A DNA stretch of 64,000 nucleotides, from positions 1-64,000 of the forward strand of contig JAIOYK010000017.1 of the NCBI GenBank assembly GCA_021741145.1, written 5' to 3'. The notes beneath the pieces were generated by a model that was not told the origin of the DNA, ran no database searches, and saw only the letters and a list, made by a program, of their open reading frames with translations. Numbering within the stretch: the first letter of the stretch is position 1; the number at the start of each line of letters is the position of its first letter. Origin of the DNA: Rhodospirillum sp. GTDB taxonomy: Bacteria; Pseudomonadota; Alphaproteobacteria; Rhodospirillales; Rhodospirillaceae. Below are positions 1 to 7,736 of the stretch, piece after piece. The translations under genes and the position numbers were made by a program.

Positions 1-2
1 GG

Positions 3-80
3 GGGCATAAACCGCGGGTGTCGGTGCGGGGGGAGCGGCGGGCCTTGGCCGGGGGGGTGGCGGAACGGTTCACGCTTTAG
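3..80 (+). CDS. possible 3' end of an unidentified CDS
   Basis: The third forward frame is open from the window edge to a TAG at 78-80, giving 25 residues that end in AERFTL. High-GC DNA often leaves short frames open by chance, so this may be the C-terminus of a gene starting outside the window or nothing at all. No family can be recognised. Positions 81-173 hold nothing I can identify. Confidence 0.25.
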   Translation, partial: GHKPRVSVRGERRALAGGVAERFTL

Positions 81-173
81 GGGCCTTTGGACGGTCGGTG
101 GGGTTCTGGCGGGGGTCAGCCCCCCCTGGCTGTTCTAAAAACCTCCTGTCCCCGGACTATGTTTGCCGCCGCC

Positions 174-671
174 TTATTCTGGTAAGAACACGATGGCGAG
201 AAGGCCGTTTTCACCCGCACCATGTTTAGCCGAAAGTTCGCGAATGGATTGCTGAGCGGCCGCATTAATGCCGTGCGCTTTCAACCTCAACAAAAGGGCA
301 TCGGGATCGATGCGTATTGTGTTCGCCAGTGCGAACAGAGGAGCATCGACCAGGGCTTCCTCGATGGGCCTTTCCAACCGAGGTCCCGTGATGAACCCCC
401 ATGAGAAGGAGGATGCGGCCAGGATGAGCATGAACGCGACCACGCTGCCTTTGCCCCAACCCGACCTGAGATGGGTCTTGAACGGGCGAATGTTGGCCGC
501 AATGTGTCCGCCTGCTCCGATCAGAAAGAACCATGAGAACCATTGATGCACAACGGTTGTCAGGCCCAGGTCCCACTCGAAAAACATCAAGAGGCCGGTC
601 GTCGACATTAGGATGAAGGAGCCGATGGTCAGTGGCGTTGACCACGTCCGCGGGGATGGCGCCTTAAACAT
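174..671 (-). CDS. DUF4405-like small integral membrane protein
   Basis: This encodes about 165 residues with roughly three membrane segments: near residues 12-30, a second ending at a WFSWFFLIGAGGHI motif, and one near 75-95. The histidines in the second segment and the layout resemble DUF4405 proteins, which are related to cytochrome b561-like domains; heme binding is not shown. The ATG at 671 is preferred over an upstream ATG at 719 because it overlaps the TAA stop of the upstream monooxygenase by 8 nt, a typical translational-coupling arrangement. It is probably co-transcribed with that gene, and its function is unknown. Confidence 0.6.
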   Translation of the reverse strand: MFKAPSPRTWSTPLTIGSFILMSTTGLLMFFEWDLGLTTVVHQWFSWFFLIGAGGHIAANIRPFKTHLRSGWGKGSVVAFMLILAASSFSWGFITGPRLERPIEEALVDAPLFALANTIRIDPDALLLRLKAHGINAAAQQSIRELSAKHGAGENGLLAIVFLPE

Positions 672-2175
672 GGTCGGAACTCCCCACACTAAGGCCGACG
701 TTTTCGAGATAGCGCTCAAGGGCGTCGATCTTGCTGGACGAGACTATGGCGCCGACATACCCGTCAGGCCGCGCCAGGACCCAACTGCCCGGGGTCAGGG
801 CGTAGGTCAAACGGAAGTGTTCACCCGCGTCGATGATGTCGCCACGCGGGCCGAATGTGTGGATATGCAATCCCGGTCTTGGCGGCACGCTTGCACGATC
901 CACGTCAAAGCCAATGAGCGTCCAATGGGGACCTTTGAACAACTGGAACAACCGTGTCGGTTGACCGGCGGCGCCTCGGACTGGGGCGTCGGGAGCGCGG
1001 TCCCCCGCGAGTAGGCCAACCTGCTCAAGCCTGTTCAGCGCAAGCGAGGACTCGGGATAGCCGACATCAAGCTGATGGACTTCGCGACCGCGCCGCATCT
1101 CGCCTCGTTTATGACCATCGAGCAGTTTGGTGGCGAGACCGAGCATGGCGGCGGCGACCGGGCGCCGCTCCTCCTCGTAGCTGTCAAGCAACATGTCGGG
1201 CGCACTTGACGCGACCGCGGCCAGCTTCCAGCCAAGATTATAGGCGTCCTGAACACTGGTGTTGAGGCCCTGTCCACCGGTCGGCGGATGCGCGTGCGCC
1301 GCATCGCCAACGAGGAACACACGCCCCAGACGATAACGATCGGCAAGCCGGGCATTCATGGTGAAGGCCGATGCCCAGGAGACGGACTGGATGCGGATGT
1401 CGTCGCGTCCTGTGCGCTCCCTCACCAGAGCGGTCAGTCCATTCGCGGACGGATCGACCTCGCCTTCCAGCGGGATCGGACCCTGGATCTGGAAAAGGTC
1501 CGTTCCGGCGAGCGGACACAAGGATATCTGCCGCTCCATGTCGCCTTCGGCAAAACGATGCCAGACATCGCGACCGAGGCCAGTTAACGTGACGTCGGCA
1601 ACGATGGCACGGACGCCAAGGGTTTCGCCGGGAAAGCCGATATCGAGCGCATGGCGGACAAAGCCGCGCCCGCCATCGGCGCCGACCAGAAAGCGGACCC
1701 GGATAGTCTCGTCGCCTTGCTTTCTGGTCAGCCGTGCCGTCACCCCGTCCGCGTCTTGTTCAAAGTCCACAAGCTCGCAACCGAACTCCGGTCGATACCC
1801 AAGCTCGAGCAGGCGCTCGCGCATCGCGACTTCGGTCTGGAACTGCGGGACCATCAGGGGAAGATGAAAAGGTTCCGAGGGCGTCGACTCCTCATGCTCC
1901 ACGACAACGGAATCGACAAAGCTTCCATCGGCGCGATATTCCCGTTGGTTCGGATATTCACCACCGACGGCAACAATGCGGTCGAGAATGCCGAGATCCT
2001 CGAAAACTTCCTGTGTTCGCGGCTGGATGCCCTTGCCGCGAGAGCCTCGGAACGGACCGTCCATCTTCTCGATCAGCCGGAATGAAACGCCCCGGCGCGC
2101 CAGATCGATCGCCAGCGTCAGGCCAGATGCTCCAGCGCCGCAAATCAGCACTTCTGCTGCGAATTGCTCTGTCAT
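664..2175 (-). CDS. FAD-dependent aromatic-hydroxylase-family monooxygenase
   Basis: A 503-residue flavoprotein monooxygenase of the PheA/TfdB/MhpA group, which hydroxylates aromatic or polyketide-like substrates using FAD and NAD(P)H. An N-terminal dinucleotide-binding GAGASG lies at residues 13-18. An LVGADGGRG motif lies mid-protein, and the FAD-ribityl GD motif followed by HPPTGGQGLN lies near residue 288. A C-terminal thioredoxin-like extension with ARPDGYVG completes the family pattern. The ATG at 2175 has GGAG six bases upstream, whereas ATGs at 2181 and 2187 lack a better site. It is divergent from a MarR gene across an operator-like palindrome, so MarR probably represses it. The substrate cannot be told from sequence. 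Confidence 0.85.
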   Translation of the reverse strand: MTEQFAAEVLICGAGASGLTLAIDLARRGVSFRLIEKMDGPFRGSRGKGIQPRTQEVFEDLGILDRIVAVGGEYPNQREYRADGSFVDSVVVEHEESTPSEPFHLPLMVPQFQTEVAMRERLLELGYRPEFGCELVDFEQDADGVTARLTRKQGDETIRVRFLVGADGGRGFVRHALDIGFPGETLGVRAIVADVTLTGLGRDVWHRFAEGDMERQISLCPLAGTDLFQIQGPIPLEGEVDPSANGLTALVRERTGRDDIRIQSVSWASAFTMNARLADRYRLGRVFLVGDAAHAHPPTGGQGLNTSVQDAYNLGWKLAAVASSAPDMLLDSYEEERRPVAAAMLGLATKLLDGHKRGEMRRGREVHQLDVGYPESSLALNRLEQVGLLAGDRAPDAPVRGAAGQPTRLFQLFKGPHWTLIGFDVDRASVPPRPGLHIHTFGPRGDIIDAGEHFRLTYALTPGSWVLARPDGYVGAIVSSSKIDALERYLENVGLSVGSSDHV

Positions 2176-2188
2176 CGCCATCTCCATA

Positions 2189-2205
2189 TGTGTATTATGC
2201 ACACA
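2189..2205. promoter_or_regulatory. probable MarR operator
   Basis: The inverted repeat TGTGTATTATGCACACA has TGTGT/ACACA arms in the 44-bp gap between divergent genes. A related half-site (AAAATACACA) lies just inside the MarR coding start near 2240. The position overlaps where both promoters must sit, which suits autoregulation plus repression of the monooxygenase. The binding itself is inferred. Confidence 0.6.
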
Positions 2206-2219
2206 ATAGGAGAATTGGC

Positions 2220-2720
2220 ATGGCGTCAACAAAAAAAGTGCAAAATACACATATATCCGAGCAGATTCGGAAACTCCATGGCGCGCTGATCGACATTGTC
2301 AGCGTCATGAACCGTCCGCGGCGTGATGAAGCGCTGGTAAGAGAAGCAGGTATATCCCTCGACCGCGCGCTGTTTCCCCTGCTGGTTGGGATCGAGCGGT
2401 TTGGGCCGATCGGCGTGGTCGAGATGGCCGATCGCGTCGGCCGCGACTACACCACTGTAAGCCGCCAGGTCGCGAAGCTGGAAAGCCTTGGACTGGTTGA
2501 ACGTCACGGGAGCGCCGCTGATCGCCGGGTTCGCGAAGCCACCATCACACCCAAGGGTAAAGCCATGACCGATCTCGTCGATGGTGCGCGTGAACGGATG
2601 GGGCGCGCGATTTTTGCCAGTTGGGACCAGCGGGATATTGAAGAATTGGTGCGGCTCATGCGCAAGTTCGCGGACGATATCAACGCAGACGCGGCCAGTT
2701 CGTCGGGGGGCACGAAATGA
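2220..2720 (+). CDS. MarR-family transcriptional regulator
   Basis: A 166-residue winged-helix regulator. The central recognition region contains VEMADRVGRDYTTVSRQVAKL followed by a wing (AADRRVREATITPKG), the classical MarR arrangement of HTH then a DxR-rich beta wing. The open frame extends upstream to 1734, but that part lies antisense to the monooxygenase. The ATG at 2220 has AGGAG seven bases upstream and defines a normal-length MarR protein. It is divergent from the flavin monooxygenase and probably responds to that enzyme's aromatic substrate. Its stop codon overlaps the ATG of a transposase remnant. Confidence 0.85.
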   Translation: MASTKKVQNTHISEQIRKLHGALIDIVSVMNRPRRDEALVREAGISLDRALFPLLVGIERFGPIGVVEMADRVGRDYTTVSRQVAKLESLGLVERHGSAADRRVREATITPKGKAMTDLVDGARERMGRAIFASWDQRDIEELVRLMRKFADDINADAASSSGGTK

Positions 2721-2887
2721 CTCGTGTCGAGGAAGCCGATCGTCGGCGGGCCAGCTTGTTACCCGCTTGTGCGGAAGACTATGTGGGGCCTGATGCCCTC
2801 GTCCGCATCGTCGATGCGTTCGTCGACAGCTTCGACATCAGCGATCTTAGGTTCGCACGGAGCGTGCCTGGATCCAGGCGTTTCTGA
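2717..2887 (+). pseudogene. truncated IS1182-like transposase N-terminus
   Basis: A 56-codon reading frame starts at an ATG overlapping the MarR stop. It contains LLPACAEDYVGPDALVRIVD followed by AFVDSFDISDLRFAR, which matches the start of IS1182-type DDE transposases (the LLP..LDDYV...NPVRVIDAFVD..DL signature). The frame stops right after the point where such proteins normally continue with a GRPGYHP block, so only the first tenth remains. No terminal inverted repeats were found. The assignment rests on recalled family patterns rather than a search. Confidence 0.6.
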
Positions 2888-2940
2888 CGGGAGAGGTGGC
2901 AATAAGGTGGCCTGCCCTCTGCCCGTGCGGTTAATGAAGC

Positions 2941-3312
2941 TCATATCTTTCCGTCGTGCATCGCGCCTCCATGGTCCTCTCCGCCCGCGTTTTCCCGCTG
3001 GGCGGCCCATGTGAGCAGCGCGTCCAGAGCCGGACACAGGGCCTGACCCCAGCCGGTCAGGCCATATTCGACTTTTGGCGGCACCTGATGGTGGACGATA
3101 CGGCGCACAATCCCATCCTTCTCCATCTGGCGAAGCTGCTGGATAAGCATTTTCTGGGAGATTGCCGGGATTGCGCGTTCGAGATCGGAAAAGCGGAGGA
3201 CATGCCCACCGAAGAGGTGAAACAGAATCACCAGCTTCCAGCGCCCCTCCAGAATCTTGAGTGCGTTCTCAACCCCTTTGGCCGCCGTTTCTTTCGTATA
3301 TTGCTGAGACAT
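2941..3312 (-). CDS. HxlR-family transcriptional regulator
   Basis: A 123-residue single-domain winged-helix protein. It shows the HxlR pattern: LEGRWKLVILFHLFGG, then RFSDLERAIPAISQKMLIQQLRQ as recognition helix, then a wing of RRIVHHQVPPKVEYGLT. The family senses redox or reactive-electrophile signals, and usually controls a divergent oxidoreductase, as here with the SnoaL-like/SDR pair. No conserved N-terminal cysteine is visible, so the signal is unclear. It is transcribed away from 3410 over a repeat-rich gap. Confidence 0.85.
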   Translation of the reverse strand: MSQQYTKETAAKGVENALKILEGRWKLVILFHLFGGHVLRFSDLERAIPAISQKMLIQQLRQMEKDGIVRRIVHHQVPPKVEYGLTGWGQALCPALDALLTWAAQRENAGGEDHGGAMHDGKI

Positions 3313-3341
3313 ACTTTTTCGTAAGTACCTTACTTTTTCGT
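3312..3341. promoter_or_regulatory. probable HxlR operator: direct plus inverted repeats
   Basis: Two copies of TACTTTTTCGT start 19 bp apart (3312-3322 and 3331-3341). Between and overlapping them is a perfect 5-3-5 inverted repeat GTAAG-TAC-CTTAC (3321-3333). It sits against the HxlR start codon, in the gap to the divergent oxidoreductase genes, where an HxlR dimer would act. Confidence 0.55.
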
Positions 3342-3409
3342 GCGTTCTTGCGTTTTTAGGAGGTTAAGGCATTTTCGATGGATCGACAAGTTCAACCCGG
3401 AGATCGATC

Positions 3410-3736
3410 ATGCCCCTTTCCCTGCCCAAGCCCATAGCCGACTACTTCGCCGCGGATGCGACGGATAGCGCGGCGGTCGCCAAGTGCTTCGCCGCCCACG
3501 CCGTGGTCATCGACGAGACGCGGACGCACCGGGGACGCGAAGCGATCGCCCTCTGGAAGACCGAGGCGTCAGCAAAATACGACTATGTCAGCGAACCCGT
3601 GTCCATCGACGACCAGGGCGAAAGGACCGTCGTCACCGCGCGCCTCACGGGCAATTTTCCGGGAAGCCCGGTGGACCTTCAGTACGCCTTCACCCTGGCA
3701 GAAGGTGAAATCGCCCACCTGGAGATCGCCCCATGA
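3410..3736 (+). CDS. SnoaL-like / NTF2-fold protein
   Basis: A 108-residue single-domain protein of the NTF2/SnoaL-like superfamily. The alpha-helical start ([22 protein letters not shown]), a HAVVIDE strand, a GREAIALWK turn and closing beta strands ending HLEIAP are typical. Members bind small hydrophobic ligands and are often isomerases, cyclases or non-enzymatic. Its stop overlaps the ATG of the following SDR (ATGA), so the two are translationally coupled and probably under the divergent HxlR regulator. Confidence 0.75.
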   Translation: MPLSLPKPIADYFAADATDSAAVAKCFAAHAVVIDETRTHRGREAIALWKTEASAKYDYVSEPVSIDDQGERTVVTARLTGNFPGSPVDLQYAFTLAEGEIAHLEIAP

Positions 3737-4515
3737 GCTTCGATCTCGGCCTAGATGGAGCGCGATGCCTGGTTACAGGCGGCACCAAAGGTGTGGGGGC
3801 GGCGGTCGTGCGGGCGTTGGTCGGCGCGGGCGGGAGAGTCGCGACGACCGCCAGGACCGTACCCGAGAACGGATCGGATCAAATCCATTATATCGCCGCC
3901 GACCTCATGACCGCGCGGGGGTGCCAGACCGTCGCCGACGAGGTGCCGCGCAAGTTCGGCGGCATCGACATCGTCGTCAATGTGCTTGGAGGATCGAACG
4001 CGCCCGCGGGTGGGTTCGCGGCATTGACCGACGAGGAATGGCGGAAAGAGATCGATCACAATCTGATGCCCGCGGTTCGGCTCGACCGCGCACTGCTCCC
4101 GTCAATGATCGCGCGAGGATCAGGCGTCATCATCCATGTGACTTCGATTCAACATGAACTGCCTCTGCCGGAATCGACAACGGCTTACGCGGCGGCGAAG
4201 GCCGCCCTATCGACCTACAGCAAGAGCCTCTCGAAGGAAGTGACTCCCAAGGGGATCAGGGTGGTTCGTGTGTCGCCGGGCTGGATCGAGACGGACGCCG
4301 CCGTGGCGCTTGCCGAACGGCTCGCCAGGGAGGCTGGCACCGATTATGAGGGGGGAAAGAAGATCGTCATGAAATCTCTCGGTGGAATTCCGCTCGGGCG
4401 CCCGGCGAAACCCGGCGAGGTGGCCGATCTGATAGCCTTCCTAGCCTCCCCACGCGCCGCGGCCATAACCGGTACCGAATATGTTATCGACGGCGGGACC
4501 GTTCCCACCGCTTGA
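3733..4515 (+). CDS. short-chain dehydrogenase/reductase
   Basis: A 260-residue classical SDR. The cofactor motif TGGTKGVG lies near residues 15-22 and the catalytic region has TSIQ followed by the YAAAK Tyr-Lys pair near residue 155. A C-terminal [14 protein letters not shown] is the usual end of classical SDRs. It acts on a carbonyl or alcohol with NAD(P)(H); the substrate is unknown. The ATG overlaps the stop of the NTF2-fold gene, forming a two-gene operon divergent from HxlR. Positions 4516-4610 between this and the convergent channel gene show no clear terminator. Confidence 0.85.
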   Translation: MSFDLGLDGARCLVTGGTKGVGAAVVRALVGAGGRVATTARTVPENGSDQIHYIAADLMTARGCQTVADEVPRKFGGIDIVVNVLGGSNAPAGGFAALTDEEWRKEIDHNLMPAVRLDRALLPSMIARGSGVIIHVTSIQHELPLPESTTAYAAAKAALSTYSKSLSKEVTPKGIRVVRVSPGWIETDAAVALAERLAREAGTDYEGGKKIVMKSLGGIPLGRPAKPGEVADLIAFLASPRAAAITGTEYVIDGGTVPTA

Positions 4516-4610
4516 GACTTCAGAGTGCGGTGGCGCCGATCTCCTCAGCCAGTTTTCGCATGGTCTGCCCCGAACGCCGATGGTCTTCGCCCCCCGCGGG
4601 ACCTCCTCCC

Positions 4611-6608
4611 CTAACCCGTCCGCCATTTGATATCGAGCGCCACGACGATCACCCGGTCCGCTTTATTCAGGGTATAGAGGGTTCCGCGCGGGGGATTGAT
4701 GAGGATCTCCGGCGGGGCGTTCTCCCGGTGCAGGGCCAGGCCGAGGGCGATTTCCGACCGGGCCCGGGCGCGGTCCATCAGGCCGGAGAAATCCACCGCC
4801 TCGCCCGCGTGGACATAGGCCTTGGCCGGTTTCAGGTAGATCTCCTGGCCCTTGGCCGATAGGAATTCCGTGACGATCACCCGCAGAATGTTGTTCTCGG
4901 CGATGCGGATCAGCAGAAGGCTGACGACGTCCGGCGAGACGATCAATTCCGGGCGCAGGGTGCCGCCCACCCGGCGCTCCATCAGCCGCGCGTTCGATCC
5001 GTCCACCATCTCCGCGACCACATGCAGGTCCGGGTGGGCCTGTCCCGCCGCGGCGAGGCTGTCGAGCAGGATCAACCCCATGATCACCCGGGCGTCCGGA
5101 TCCTCGATGCCACCGCTCTGGTCGGAGAGCAGGACCACCGTATCGGCGTCCGCCACCAGATCCACCAAATGCCGGCGCCGCAGCCAGGGCCGATTGAGGA
5201 AGGTCAGCGCCAGGTTCTGGGGCGGCCTGGGCAGGTCCGTGGCGATCAGCTCGGCCATGGTCTCCGGCGGCGGGTTGCCGACCAGGGTCACCGAGCCCCC
5301 GGTCTCGCCCCCGTCTCGCATGTGTTCGTCGAAATTCGACAGGATGGCTGGGATGTTCTTGTTCCACCCCAAAATGACGATATTGCGCGCGGTCCGGGGA
5401 CCCCCTTCCGGGACATCGGGCAGGGTGATCTCCGGCGCGGGCCGCGGGGAGCCGATGGGCGCGGCCTTCGGCGGGCCGAGAAGGATCACCCGCTCCTGGG
5501 GTTCGATCACCCGGCCATCGGGTGGGTTGATGTCGGGGATCAAGATCTCCCGGTCGTCCAGTTCGAGCACGTCGCAGACGCCCAGCGGGATGGAGTCCGT
5601 ATAGGACCGCATGGCCTCGGCCATGGGGCGGTTGGCCAGCGTCGGTTCAGCCACCAGATGCAGGGTCACCTCCGTCGAGCCGAAGACGGCGGAAAACACC
5701 TGGGAGAGCCCCGGCTGGCGAGCGCATTGGACGATCAATTTGCTGATCACGTCGCCGGTGGTCAGGACCGGGACCTGATAGTTTCCGGCGACCTTGGCCA
5801 CCTCCAGGTCGTCCACGTCGACCACTTCGGCGGCCATGGGCGGGCGGCGGTTGTCGGGCCAATCCACCGCCGACAGGGCCGCGAGGGTCTTGATCACCTC
5901 GATATCATTGGCCACGGGGTCCGTCTCGGACCGGTCCGCGGCCATCACCACCACCCGGCCCGCATGGGCCACGTTGACCCGCTCCAGGTCACTGGGCAGG
6001 CTGGGACGACCCCGGCGGATGACCACCCGGCGCAGGTCCTTCCTGGGAATCGTCGCGGCCAGGGCGGCGCGGATCTCCTGGGGGTCGTCGTCGGCCAGGA
6101 CCACCACCTTGCGCGGGCCAGTCTCCAGCACCCGGCGGATCACCGCCCGGGCCCGCCGCCCATGGCCGAGAACCAGGACATGGTCCTCCTCCATCACCGG
6201 TCCGGTCCCTTGCTCCAGGATCCGCAGGCGTTGGCCCACATGGGTGGAGACCAGGGCGATCAGGGTGCCGAACAGGGCCATGCCCACCAGGGTCAGGCAG
6301 AGGCTCAGCAGCAGCAATTGCCAGGCCGCGGCGTAGTCGTTTTCCGTCGCCCCGGGGTCGAGCACCCGCCGCGCCGCCCACCACAACCCATCCAGGATCC
6401 CGCCATCCAGACTCCGGGGCAATCCCGCGGCATCGGCGTTGTCCGGGTCGGAGAGGAGCAGACTGAACACCACCCCACCAAGAGTCGCGGCCGTCCCCGC
6501 CGTCACGGCCAGCAGCCCCAACTGGGCGGGTAGGCCCATGCCGAAGATCATGTCCAGGCGGTAGCGAAGAACCTTCAGGACATGTGGGAAGGACGGGGAG
6601 TGGGCCAA
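4611..6608 (-). CDS. CASTOR/POLLUX-type ion channel with twin RCK domains
   Basis: A 665-residue membrane protein. Two N-terminal hydrophobic segments (about residues 27-50 and 95-122) flank an LDGLWWAARRVLDPG stretch in the pore-loop position. Two Rossmann-type RCK modules follow, the first opening with HVLVLGHGRRARAVIRRVL near 143 and the second with NIVILGWNKNIPAIL near 408. This is the layout of bacterial relatives of plant CASTOR/POLLUX nuclear envelope channels, where the RCK ring gates ion flow by ligand or calcium; the ion here is unknown. The start is a TTG at 6608 with GGAG nine bases upstream. It lies 27 nt after the ICL/PEP-mutase gene, so they are likely co-transcribed. Confidence 0.8.
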   Translation of the reverse strand: MAHSPSFPHVLKVLRYRLDMIFGMGLPAQLGLLAVTAGTAATLGGVVFSLLLSDPDNADAAGLPRSLDGGILDGLWWAARRVLDPGATENDYAAAWQLLLLSLCLTLVGMALFGTLIALVSTHVGQRLRILEQGTGPVMEEDHVLVLGHGRRARAVIRRVLETGPRKVVVLADDDPQEIRAALAATIPRKDLRRVVIRRGRPSLPSDLERVNVAHAGRVVVMAADRSETDPVANDIEVIKTLAALSAVDWPDNRRPPMAAEVVDVDDLEVAKVAGNYQVPVLTTGDVISKLIVQCARQPGLSQVFSAVFGSTEVTLHLVAEPTLANRPMAEAMRSYTDSIPLGVCDVLELDDREILIPDINPPDGRVIEPQERVILLGPPKAAPIGSPRPAPEITLPDVPEGGPRTARNIVILGWNKNIPAILSNFDEHMRDGGETGGSVTLVGNPPPETMAELIATDLPRPPQNLALTFLNRPWLRRRHLVDLVADADTVVLLSDQSGGIEDPDARVIMGLILLDSLAAAGQAHPDLHVVAEMVDGSNARLMERRVGGTLRPELIVSPDVVSLLLIRIAENNILRVIVTEFLSAKGQEIYLKPAKAYVHAGEAVDFSGLMDRARARSEIALGLALHRENAPPEILINPPRGTLYTLNKADRVIVVALDIKWRTG

Positions 6609-6635
6609 GAGGGGGGACTCCGGGTTGGATTGGGG

Positions 6636-7559
6636 TCAGGCCTTGGAGGGGGATACCGGGGGCGGTTTGGCGGGGCGGGCGTCGGTGTAGTGGGCTTCCT
6701 CGGCGTAATACTCGGGGAAACCAACCGCCGCGCGCAAGGCTTCGAAGGGCAGAAGCCGCTCCCCCGGGTCCCTTTGGGCGGCGAGATCGTCCAAAGCCCC
6801 TTGCATGGCCTTGACCGCCGCGGACAACAGGGTCAGGGGATAAGCGGCGAGGCGATAGCCGAGGGCCTTCAACTCCCGGGGCGGCAGGACGGGGGTGGCG
6901 CCCCCTTCCAGCATGTTGGCCATGTGGATCCCCGGGGCTTCCCGGGTGATGGCCCGCATTTCCTCGACGGAGGTCGGCGCCTCGACGAACAGGATATCGG
7001 CTCCAGCTTCGGAAAAGTCCCGGGCGCGGGCCAGGGCCTCGTCCAGGCCGTGGGTGTGGCGGGCGTCGGTGCGGGCCAGGATCAGGATATCGGCCCCGCT
7101 CGCCCGCGCGTCCTCCCGGGCGTCGACGGCGGCGCGGATCCGGTCCCGGGCCTGGATCCTGTCGACCACCATCTTTCCCTGGGTGTGTCCGCAGCGCTTG
7201 GGGGCCAGTTGGTCCTCGATCATCACCGCGGCCAGACCCGCCTGGGCGTAGCCCCGGACGGTGCGTTTCACGTTCATGGCGTTGCCGTATCCCGTGTCTC
7301 CGTCGCCGATGACGGGGATGGGGGTGGCCTGGGTGATCGCCCGGGCCTGATCGACCATCTCGCCATAGCTGATCAGGCCCGTGTCCGGCGCCCCAAGGCG
7401 CGCCGCGGAGACGGCGAAGCCGCTCATGAAGGTCACGGGAAACCCGGCCAGGCCCACCAACCGGGCCGACAGGCCGTCGAAGCAGCAGGGCATGACATGG
7501 CAGGTGGGTTGGGCCAAAAGGGCCCGCAGCGCCGCGGTGGGAGTGGACGAGGGGGACAT
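6636..7559 (-). CDS. isocitrate lyase/PEP mutase family enzyme
   Basis: A 307-residue alpha/beta-barrel enzyme. The metal-binding stretch GDGDTGYGNAMNV lies near residue 85 and the active-site loop KRCGHTQGK near 125, followed by ARTDARH. The family cleaves or forms C-C or C-P bonds on oxaloacetate-like acids (2-methylisocitrate lyase, dimethylmalate lyase, oxaloacetate decarboxylase, phosphonopyruvate enzymes). The loop fits a lyase or decarboxylase better than a PEP mutase. It is divergent from a TRAP transporter, suggesting that the carried acid feeds this enzyme. The ATG at 7559 gives a normal family length. Confidence 0.8.
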   Translation of the reverse strand: MSPSSTPTAALRALLAQPTCHVMPCCFDGLSARLVGLAGFPVTFMSGFAVSAARLGAPDTGLISYGEMVDQARAITQATPIPVIGDGDTGYGNAMNVKRTVRGYAQAGLAAVMIEDQLAPKRCGHTQGKMVVDRIQARDRIRAAVDAREDARASGADILILARTDARHTHGLDEALARARDFSEAGADILFVEAPTSVEEMRAITREAPGIHMANMLEGGATPVLPPRELKALGYRLAAYPLTLLSAAVKAMQGALDDLAAQRDPGERLLPFEALRAAVGFPEYYAEEAHYTDARPAKPPPVSPSKA

Positions 7560-7684
7560 GGGATGGGATCCAATAGGCTTGTCGGACAAGACGTGACGTT
7601 GACGAAATGGGAAGGATGACCACATGGTAAGCGCGGAGGGTCCCCCTGGCAAAGGGGGGCTGTCCCGACAGAAATTGATTTCAA

Positions 7685-7719
7685 GCAAGAAAAAGGGGCG
7701 GGACCGCGAGTGTCCGCCC
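7685..7719 (-). terminator. hairpin with T-run on the minus strand, role unclear
   Basis: Read on the minus strand, GGGGCGGAC and GTCCCGCCCC arms form a GC stem followed by TTTTTC, a rho-independent terminator shape. No minus-strand gene lies immediately upstream, because the TRAP receptor gene is on the plus strand. It may stop antisense transcription into the divergent promoter region, or act as a leader structure of the TRAP mRNA. Confidence 0.4.
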
Positions 7720-7736
7720 CGCGATGGGAGACGTTC

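Noticed and set aside
2724-3037. open frames on both strands between MarR and HxlR genes
   Set aside because: They overlap the HxlR gene or the transposase remnant in other frames and show no family pattern.
4516-4575. short minus-strand frame MRKLAEEIGATAL
   Set aside because: It looks like the end of a coding sequence but is only 13 codons from an ATG, with no supporting context.
5022-6533. 503-codon plus-strand frame
   Set aside because: It is antisense to the CASTOR/POLLUX-like gene. Its His/Gln/Gly/Arg-rich composition is the usual shadow in high-GC DNA, and the minus-strand frame has clear domains.
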